Part shown: positions 1 through 5,843 of the stretch, one piece after another
How the letters are laid out: every line of letters begins with the position of its first letter
How positions within the stretch are numbered: the stretch's first letter is position 1
The notes under the pieces: generated by a model
What the model was told of the DNA's origin: nothing
Seen by the model: only the letters and a program-made list of their open reading frames with translations
Database searches by the model: none
Program-made: the position numbers and the translations under genes
Source: Chrysochromulina parva
Taxonomy: Eukaryota > Haptophyta > Prymnesiales > Chrysochromulinaceae
Length of the DNA stretch: 10,097 nucleotides
Assembly (NCBI GenBank): GCA_002887195.1
Contig: PJAB01002178.1
Coordinates: 1-10,097 of the forward strand
Direction: 5' to 3'

Positions 1-1488
1 GTCTTCTTTCCTCTCGATGAGGTCGCTCTCCAACCGCTTGATGAGGCGGGCGACGGCGGCACGGTCGCGCGCGCTCGCGTCGAACACCGCCGGCGGCACC
101 TCGATCGCCACCTCGAGCCAGTAGCCGTTGTCGCGGTGCAAGGTCGCGAGCAAACGCTGTTCGAGCGACTCCTTCATGCCGCTCTCCAGCGTGGCGTTTG
201 CGCGCTCGTCCTTCTCGAGTGCGACGCGCGCCTCCTCATTCGGCATCACGCCGTGCGCTATCGCCAGCGCGTGCGACTCCTGGGCCGCGCGCGCGGCCGC
301 CGCCTCACGCTCCATCTGCTCCGCCGCCTTCCTCAACGGGTCGTCGGCGGGGGCCTTCACGCCATTCTCCCTCTCAAACGCCGCCAGCTCCGCCTTGGCG
401 CGCGCGGCCGCCTCAGCGCTCGACGCAACCCGCTGCTGCAGCTGCGCGTCGACCGCTTGGAACGCGTCTTGCACTATCTTGTTGAGCGCCTTGATCTTGG
501 GCAGCTGGCTGTGCTTGTCGCTCTCATTGGTCACCGTCACGTCCGGCTTGGAGAGGATGTCAAAAGCCTGCTGAGGCGTCTTGTTGGCCCACTGGTCAGT
601 GAGCGCCTTCGTGTACAGCTGAGCCTGGGCGGCGGCGTTCTGGATGCACACGATGTGGTAGCGCGCATTTTTGGAGCCAACCGCCGACTTGAGGCCGCTG
701 GGCGTCGCAAACTGCATGCTCAGCCACGCCTCGAACTGCGTCCAGAAGCGGGACAAATACGAGAGGTCGAAGAGGATGAGGACGGTCGTGCCGAGGTAGA
801 GCATGTTGACCTGCGCAAGTTAACGGTGGAGAGCATAGGTGGTTGAGAGGCGGGGAAAGGGTGGCGAGAAAACAAAGGGCGGTGCCCGAGGCAAAGCGCC
901 GGCACAGACCTGCGACAGCATGGTCTTGAAATCGGCCGTGCCCTCGTCGCTGCGAATGAGGCCGATGGTAGGCTGGTGCTGTGGCATGGAACCGCCATCG
1001 ATCCACACAAGCTCGATCCGCTTGCCAGCCGACGAAACCAGAAAAGCCTTGATGGCCTCGAGCTGTTCGCCATCGGGGTCGGGTTGGGTAGGTAGCATCC
1101 AGCGATGCGAGATCGACAGGATCTTCTCGACATGTGTCCCGCAGACCACCTCTTCATAGCTGATGGTCACCTTCACGAAAGCACTCGGGTGCTCCGCGCG
1201 AAGCTCCTGGAAAAAGGGCAGGTTCGTGCCAGAGAATGTGCGGAGGAAGTCCGCCTTGATCATCCAGAACCTACACGTAGCCGCTCCAGCTGATGAGCCA
1301 GCCGTGAGCTTGCTCGCCTTCGCGTGGAGCTGCTCGAGCGACTCCTTCATCACGCTCTCCAGCGCGGCGTTCGCGACCTCGTCCTTCTTGAGCGCGGCGC
1401 GCACCTCCTCGTCCGTCTCACCCGTCTCCTCCATGCGCGCCTGAACCATCTCCTCGGCGAGTGAGTGCTTGCTCGCCGCGCATCCCAT
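1..1488 (-). CDS. HET/TIR-like domain protein with MGC acylation-type N terminus, two exons, 3' end outside window
   Basis: The spliced frame is 1488..910 joined to 810..1, giving 463 residues and still open at the window edge. The N terminus MGCAASK fits N-myristoylation at Gly2 (Ser6, Lys7) with a palmitoylatable Cys3, so membrane attachment is likely. The core (about residues 75-300) has SHRW at 127-130, VWIDGGSMPQ at 161-170, and VNMLYLGTTVLILFD then SRFWTQFEAW at 194-222. This order parallels the fungal HET domain (LSYxWG, LWIDxxCIxQ, then a Y..A..V strand), thought to be related to TIR. From memory, similar proteins are common in haptophytes and other microalgae, usually with a D-Y-x-C-M-P-Q version of the second motif; here it is GGSMPQ. 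An Ala/Glu-rich, probably coiled-coil stretch follows (about 300-380), then a near copy of residues 26-53 at 384-411. The start ATG at 1486-1488 has G at +4. The biochemical role is unknown. Confidence 0.8.
157..240 (-). repeat. intragenic 84-bp repeat, C-terminal copy
   Basis: It encodes residues 384-411 of the HET-like protein (from NEEARVAL to MKESLEQ) and aligns without gaps to 1330..1413. By eye about 84% of bases and 21 of 28 residues match. Many of the differences change amino acids, so the duplication is not very recent. Confidence 0.85.
811..909 (-). other. intron of the HET-like gene (99 bp, phase 0)
   Basis: On the minus strand the exon ends ...CTGTCGCAG, the intron starts GTCTGTG and ends ...TTAACTTGCGCAG, and the next exon starts GTCAACATG. 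TTAAC lies close to the acceptor and fits a branch point. Removing the 99 bp joins FKTMLSQ to VNMLYLGTT, which restores the conserved run before SRFWTQFEAW. Without splicing, the upstream frame continues into unrelated sequence and stops at 820. The octamer CGCAGGTC occurs across both splice junctions (907..914 and 808..815). Confidence 0.85.
1330..1413 (-). repeat. intragenic 84-bp repeat, N-terminal copy
   Basis: It encodes residues 26-53 (from DEEVRAAL to MKESLEQ), directly after the acylation signal and before the HET-like core. It is the partner of 157..240. The unit is strongly charged and probably helical. Confidence 0.85.
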
Positions 1489-1737
1489 GGCACCACGAAC
1501 TGCCTCGAAAAGAAAGAGGTGTGCAAAATTGGGTTCGTCTGGACGCCGACCTTGGCTCGACGCACAGATCCTGTGAATTCAAAGTTCAAGTTCAAGTGAA
1601 TTCACAACAGACTTGAACATGCTTGAACTTGTGTGCGGGCTGCTACGTGTCCACTTACGATATACATCATGTAAGTTCAAACTTAATGATTGCTAGTGCG
1701 TCGAGCGCCGAACCGCCAACACAAACGGGGACGCGAT
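1489..1737. promoter_or_regulatory. intergenic spacer: upstream region of the HET-like gene and 3' flank of the ANK-dioxygenase gene
   Basis: This 249-bp AT-richer spacer separates two co-oriented genes. It must hold the 5' UTR and promoter of the minus-strand HET-like gene and the 3' UTR of the next gene. No clear TATA box is seen. The obvious structure is a repeat cluster at 1575..1630. I see no RNA gene or additional ORF. Confidence 0.5.
1575..1630. repeat. cluster of GTTCAAG motifs in inverted arrangement, with two GAATTC sites
   Basis: GTTCAAG occurs at 1584..1590 and 1590..1596, and its reverse complement CTTGAAC at 1612..1618 and 1622..1628. GAATTC occurs at 1575..1580 and 1598..1603, the second inside the palindrome GTGAATTCAC. 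The cluster lies about 90-140 bp upstream of the start codon at 1488, so it could be a cis-regulatory palindrome or the remnant of a small inverted repeat. The function is unknown. Confidence 0.6.
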
Positions 1738-3198
1738 CTACGGCTGCGTCTCCATTTGCATCGACCGCCCGAGCTGCGTGAGCACAATCTCTCCGTCGGG
1801 CCGGCAGAGCATGCGAGACTGGTCGCCGTCGATTGTCTGCGCGATCAGCGGCCACGCCTCCTGGCGATCCGTCCCAAAGGTAAAGCACAGGAACACGTGC
1901 GGCTCCCCTCCCGGCTCAGTCGAGCTGCCTGACTCGGTCGAGTGCCTAAACCCCGCACCAAACACGACCGCCTTGCCGAATGCGTACTCCTGCCGACGGA
2001 TGCGCCCGCCACCTGCGCCTTTGCTCTTTCTCGTCGCCCATGCGTCACCTTCTGCCTCCCCAGTGCAGGCCTCCGCCTCCCCACTGGCAGGCTCCGCCTC
2101 CTCGTACAAGAGCTGGAACAGGTCGGCATTGGACGCCTCTGGACGCGAGTACTGCTTGAGCGGCGCCATCAACGTCAGCGCGCGCGCCCCTACAGCCGAA
2201 ATGTAATCGTAGTGAAAGTTTGGCGTCTCGCACCTTGATCGAACCACGTACGACGCTGAGAACATGCGCAGACGGTCGCGGCAGCCGCAGATCGGCCCAA
2301 AGAACGCCTCGAGGTCGCACGCGCGGAACAGCCGCTCGAACTGGGCGTGCGTCGCCTCGTCATCGACCGACACCCACGTGATGTCGCTCGCCCATGAGGT
2401 GTACTCGCCACTGGCCGCGTCCTCGCCCGTGCTGATCGCAGCCATGCCACCGCCGCCGCTGACAGCGCCCCCGTACCCGCCCGCTCGAACGCCAAAGAAC
2501 CGTTCGGGCCTACCGGACGGTGTCGCGAAGCGCCTATGCCTCGTGGTGCTGGCCCGGAGCCGCTCAAAGTTGAGCCGGAGCTCGCAGCGCTCAAAGATGT
2601 CTAGCGCCTCGGCGAGGGGCTGTAGAGGCAGGTCGACCTCCCACACGTTGTTGGCGCGCAGCTTGGTGTTGAAATGCCTGCAAGGCTGCGTCGGACCGAG
2701 GTGCGCCGAAGCCGCCGCGGCCGCGGCCATCAGCAGCTGTACGGCCTCCTCGCCCGCACCGTGAGAGGCGGCAAGCTGCGCCGGCGTGTGGGCGTCTCCA
2801 TCTTCATATGACGCGGCGACTGGATTGGCGGCGAGGAGCACACGGATGCACTCCAGATTCGCCTTGCGGATGCAAGCAAAATGCAAGGGCAGGCGGTAGC
2901 TCGTGGCGTCCATGGCTCGCATGCCGTCTGGGTAGGCTTGAATGAGTAATTCCAACACATCCACGGGCGCGCAGCTGCGTGCGGCGATGTGCAGCGGAAG
3001 TAAGCCTTCTCCGTCAAGTTGCTGCGCGCCGTCAGGGCGCACCTTGAGCAGAGCTGCAATGAGCCGACCCGTACAAAGCGCCTTTTTTCTACATGCCGTG
3101 TGCAGAGGCAATGTAACCTCGCTGATGGCAGATGCGTCTGCGGCGAGCAGCTCGAGGACCGCCTGTTCGTCGGCCTTCTGAAGCGCGGCTCGCAGCAT
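1738..3198 (-). CDS. ankyrin-repeat protein with C-terminal 2-oxoglutarate/Fe(II) dioxygenase-like domain
   Basis: This is a 486-residue intronless frame. Residues 1-160 form about four ankyrin repeats, marked by LPLHTAC (30-36), LPLHIAA (67-73), LPLHFAC (103-109) and TPAQLAA (138-144), with LLE/LLI/LLA second helices. The PDG...LPLH spacing is of the type common in algal and stramenopile ankyrins. After a Gly-rich linker (about 236-254), the C-terminal half contains FSASYVVRSR, then FHYDY with an HxD pair (His329, Asp331), and later VVFGAGFRHSTE with a candidate distal iron ligand His419 before the strand PHVFLCFTFG. This order fits a double-stranded beta-helix dioxygenase of prolyl-hydroxylase type. 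The basic residue that binds 2-oxoglutarate is not clearly placed: His434 sits where Arg/Lys is expected, and Arg445 is later. An acidic seven-residue repeat lies between the two halves of the iron site. An in-frame TGA five codons upstream supports the ATG at 3198. The substrate is unknown. Confidence 0.8.
   Translation of the reverse strand: MLRAALQKADEQAVLELLAADASAISEVTLPLHTACRKKALCTGRLIAALLKVRPDGAQQLDGEGLLPLHIAARSCAPVDVLELLIQAYPDGMRAMDATSYRLPLHFACIRKANLECIRVLLAANPVAASYEDGDAHTPAQLAASHGAGEEAVQLLMAAAAAASAHLGPTQPCRHFNTKLRANNVWEVDLPLQPLAEALDIFERCELRLNFERLRASTTRHRRFATPSGRPERFFGVRAGGYGGAVSGGGGMAAISTGEDAASGEYTSWASDITWVSVDDEATHAQFERLFRACDLEAFFGPICGCRDRLRMFSASYVVRSRCETPNFHYDYISAVGARALTLMAPLKQYSRPEASNADLFQLLYEEAEPASGEAEACTGEAEGDAWATRKSKGAGGGRIRRQEYAFGKAVVFGAGFRHSTESGSSTEPGGEPHVFLCFTFGTDRQEAWPLIAQTIDGDQSRMLCRPDGEIVLTQLGRSMQMETQP
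2051..2101 (-). repeat. 21-bp coding tandem repeat (2.4 units) in the dioxygenase domain
   Basis: Units at 2051..2071 and 2072..2092 plus a partial unit at 2093..2101 encode successive EAExxxG heptads (about residues 367-382). They sit in a loop between the HxD pair and the distal His. Length variation among strains would be expected and would stay in frame. Confidence 0.75.
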
Positions 3199-3692
3199 CG
3201 CGCCAGGAATTCATTATGAAACACACAACACGAAGCAGCACAGCCGTGAAAACAATGCCAGGAATTCACAGAAACACCAAAAGTTCCATGAATAGATGTA
3301 GGTTAGACCCCTCTTGTCGGTTCTCAACTCGGTTCCTACACGTTAAGCGGAGCCAGGAGCTGCGTACGTGATTGTAGCATTCGGTCCGGCCCCCAGCGCA
3401 GAGTCTCTGAGAGCTGTCGCACTGCTTCATCATCGCATGGTCTGCTCGGTTCAGCTTGTACTGTGTGCTTCTAGACACGATTCGAAGGAATTGAACACAC
3501 TACACTCTACAGAATTAAACGACCACATTGCAGACACGTGAGAACTTTGGCTCCATGGCATGTTATGGATACGCGTTGTACAACGAGCGGACATCAATCT
3601 CCTCGAGCCGTCGCCCTCTCACCGCGTGAGGAGATAGACGACAGGATGGGGCCCAGTTGTGCGCGCCGTAGCATCTCTCAGGCGCGAATACT
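3199..3692. promoter_or_regulatory. intergenic spacer: ANK-dioxygenase upstream region and ORP 3' flank
   Basis: This 494-bp AT-richer spacer holds the promoter and 5' UTR of the minus-strand ANK-dioxygenase gene and the 3' UTR of the ORP gene. A 12-bp direct repeat GCCAGGAATTCA occurs at 3202..3213 and 3257..3268, just before the ANK-dioxygenase start. Short frames here (for example 3266..3478 minus) resemble no protein. Searches by eye for tRNA A/B boxes around 3480-3500 found no foldable candidate. Nothing else is recognised. Confidence 0.5.
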
Positions 3693-5348
3693 CTACATAG
3701 GCTTGCACGGCTGCTCGGCGTCCGGGTCGAAGGCACGGTCGAGGGCGCCGTCGCGCAGGACCCAGGCCTTCGTGTCCGGGAGGGGGATCCCATCGAAGAG
3801 CGCCGGTGACCACGTGCTCCCCGCCTGGGCCATCGCCGCGGCCTCCGCTCGCCGCCCATCCTCCACAGCGCGCTTGGCCGTGCGTGCCACCGACCAGTTT
3901 TGGTCGCGGAGCGCCGTGGTGAGCTCGGTCCAGACCGCATGCGGATGGCGCGCCCAGCGAAGGGAATGGGTGGGCAGGTCGTACGGCGGTGGCTCTGGCA
4001 GTTTGGCCATGCCGGTGGGCCGCTCCACGCCGCCCGGCAGCGCCGGCAGCAGGTCGATCTCGGCGCCGCCGTGCGTCGCCTTCGCGACGACGCGGCCCGT
4101 CCAGGCGCCTGTGATCTGGTACAGGACAGGGCCCGTCTTGGCGTCGCCGAGGGTGACGGCGCCCGTGAGGCGGTGCGCGCTCGTCTCCTTCAGGTCGAAC
4201 ATCTTGGCGGGCTGGAAGGAGATCCGGCCCACCAGGCCGGGTGGCATTCCGGGTGCGGTGACCCGCTCGACCTCGAGGTCGCCCGCCCATTCGCAAAACG
4301 AGCGTCCGACACCAAGGATGTTGCGCAGGCACATGGACGGGAGGCTCTTGACACGATACTGCTCTTCGGTGCCGTCCTCGAGCGTCAGAAACGTGCCGCC
4401 CGGCTGCGGCATCATGCGCACCTCGACCGTGTTGCCAAGGAAGATGGGCACGGCACCAGAGGCGCCGTAGTGGCGGAAGCTCGCGCTCGAGACAGCGCCA
4501 GACGCGCTGAGTGCGACGGCCTGTCCTTCCACGTGGAAGGCGGTGAGAGGCGGGTGGTGGGAGACCTGCTCGACGACCGCGCGCCACATACTCCCTGCGC
4601 TCGAGCCCACCTCCGCCGGCTCTCCGCCGCGCGCCGCGAGGATCTCCCCGAGCACGGGATTGTACGGCTTCATCATCGGCGCCGAGAGTGTGTGCGCCAT
4701 CGCCCCGAGCTGGGCGCTGAGCACGTGGAGCATGCGAGTCGGGCCATGCTTCTCACATGCGGCCGCGGCATAGCCGGTGGCGCTGTGCGACACTCCGAGC
4801 AGCAAGAGCTCGGTGGTCGAGAAGGGCAGCATCATCGATGCTGGTGCGACGAAGGAGCTAAGGTCGGTGCCCTGCTTGCGCGTGCGCAGCTCCTTGATGA
4901 TCTCCCACAGCTCTTCCCCCATCACGGCCTGCTGGCTCTTGCCCTTGCTGGACATTGAGGGTGGAGGTGTGGGTGTGCTGGAAAACCAGCTCGCGAGGCG
5001 TGACGGCGCTGCCGCCGACTGCGCCTTCTCCGTCTCGGCCGCGTGCTCACCCGCAAGTTGAGCAAGTTGCGCGCGGGCTGCCACCGGGCAAATGGCCTCG
5101 TGGAGCGTCACGTCGTCCAGGCTGCCCATAAAATCGCAAAAGTCGCACTTCCACTTTTCCTCCGCCGCACCCTGAGCGCCCTCGCCCGCCACCTCGTCGG
5201 CAGCCGGAGCGGGCACGGTCTCAGGCTGGCTCTCGATGGGCTCAGTCGGAGTCTCGACGGGCTCGGTCGGGGTCTCGACAAGTGCAGGAGGAGGACACGT
5301 AGGTGCACAGCACTTGTCCTCCTTCACTTGGGCGTCCAAAGAGATCAT
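3693..5348 (-). CDS. oxysterol-binding protein-related protein (ORP/Osh type) with N-terminal C2HC zinc-finger-like motif
   Basis: This 551-residue intronless frame carries the OSBP fingerprint: KPYNPVLGE at 227-235 (family form KPFNPxLGE) and EQVSHHPP at 260-267, with the paired His264/His265 that contact phosphoinositide headgroups in yeast Osh proteins. Near the C terminus Lys492, Glu496 and Arg500 reproduce the K-x3-E-x3-R basic patch. The ligand domain spans about 160-510. Such proteins move sterols or PI4P/PS between membranes at contact sites. No PH domain, ankyrin repeats or clear FFAT motif is seen. Instead the first 150 residues hold a VETPTEP repeat (24-37), a C-x2-C-x11-H-x3-C motif (Cys68, Cys71, His83, Cys87) and an Ala/Pro/Ser linker. 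The frame stays open upstream for 32 codons to a TGA at 5445-5447 without an ATG, so an upstream exon is possible. The ATG at 5348 is the first available. Confidence 0.88.
   Translation of the reverse strand: MISLDAQVKEDKCCAPTCPPPALVETPTEPVETPTEPIESQPETVPAPAADEVAGEGAQGAAEEKWKCDFCDFMGSLDDVTLHEAICPVAARAQLAQLAGEHAAETEKAQSAAAPSRLASWFSSTPTPPPSMSSKGKSQQAVMGEELWEIIKELRTRKQGTDLSSFVAPASMMLPFSTTELLLLGVSHSATGYAAAACEKHGPTRMLHVLSAQLGAMAHTLSAPMMKPYNPVLGEILAARGGEPAEVGSSAGSMWRAVVEQVSHHPPLTAFHVEGQAVALSASGAVSSASFRHYGASGAVPIFLGNTVEVRMMPQPGGTFLTLEDGTEEQYRVKSLPSMCLRNILGVGRSFCEWAGDLEVERVTAPGMPPGLVGRISFQPAKMFDLKETSAHRLTGAVTLGDAKTGPVLYQITGAWTGRVVAKATHGGAEIDLLPALPGGVERPTGMAKLPEPPPYDLPTHSLRWARHPHAVWTELTTALRDQNWSVARTAKRAVEDGRRAEAAAMAQAGSTWSPALFDGIPLPDTKAWVLRDGALDRAFDPDAEQPCKPM
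5238..5279 (-). repeat. 21-bp coding tandem repeat (VETPTEP) in the ORP N terminus
   Basis: Two 21-bp units, 5238..5258 and 5259..5279, differ at two positions. They encode Pro/Glu/Thr-rich heptads followed by a degenerate third unit. The region is probably disordered. Confidence 0.8.
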
Positions 5349-5798
5349 CGCGTCCTCCGACTCGGGAGTGTCCTGTTCTTGTCGGTCGGCATGAAAATGA
5401 TCTCCGCGCTCGGAGATGCCGAGAACCCGAATCTTCCAAGGACTTCACATGCAAGTTTGGAGCCCACCTTGTGAAGAGGTGCAAGATCCGATGACGTGAA
5501 CGGGTGCCTTCGTGCCCGCACCCACACTCGTATTCACGACAGTACGCTTGATCCAAAAGGGGACTCGAGGGGAGTGGTCCTTCTACCGAATTCCACAAAT
5601 ATTCCTCTCGCGGCCTCGTTTCTCAATTCGAATTCCTTCTCCCATCCCTACACCTGTTTTGGCAGTGAATGGTTGATCCAAAGGGGAATGGTCTTCTATT
5701 TTTCATGTTTTCAGGCCCCCCATCCGGTCCCCATCCCTAGACACCACCTCGCACCTGTTTCGTGGGCAATGAACTGTAACACATGGCAGTACTCCTAG
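5349..5798. promoter_or_regulatory. intergenic spacer: ORP upstream region and BTB-BACK 3' flank
   Basis: This 450-bp AT-richer spacer between two minus-strand genes must contain the ORP promoter and 5' UTR (near 5349-5500) and the BTB-BACK 3' UTR (near 5798). It includes a degenerate tandem repeat at 5548..5773 and two GAATTC sites (5588..5593 and 5630..5635). No RNA gene or convincing ORF is visible. Confidence 0.5.
5548..5773. repeat. degenerate tandem repeat of two units (about 125 and 101 bp)
   Basis: Each unit begins TTGATCCAAA, followed by a GGGG-rich tract and ending GGTCNTTCTA-like (5548..5585 and 5673..5698). Each later carries CCCATCCCTA and then CACCTGTTT (from 5641 and from 5731). 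The order and approximate spacing agree, but the middles have diverged by substitutions and indels. This looks like an old local duplication or a remnant of a non-autonomous element. Confidence 0.55.
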
Positions 5799-5843
5799 TT
5801 AGATCCAGTGGCGGAGCGGCGGGCTCTCCTTGGAGTACTGCCA
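5784..5843. repeat. 12-bp perfect inverted repeat spanning the BTB-BACK stop codon
   Basis: TGGCAGTACTCC at 5784..5795 is the exact reverse complement of GGAGTACTGCCA at 5832..5843, with a 36-bp loop containing the TAA stop (5799..5801). The coding arm encodes part of PWQYSKE and the other arm lies in the 3' UTR. The mRNA could form a hairpin around its stop codon. Confidence 0.6.

Noticed and set aside
3480..3515. TTCGAA/GTTCAATTCC-like sequence resembling a tRNA T-arm (B box)
   Set aside because: The flanking bases do not form a T stem and there is no matching A box or acceptor stem.
3900..4958. 352-codon plus-strand open frame antisense to the ORP gene
   Set aside because: The minus strand carries the OSBP fingerprint. 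The antisense product is Arg/His/Ala-rich with no domain.
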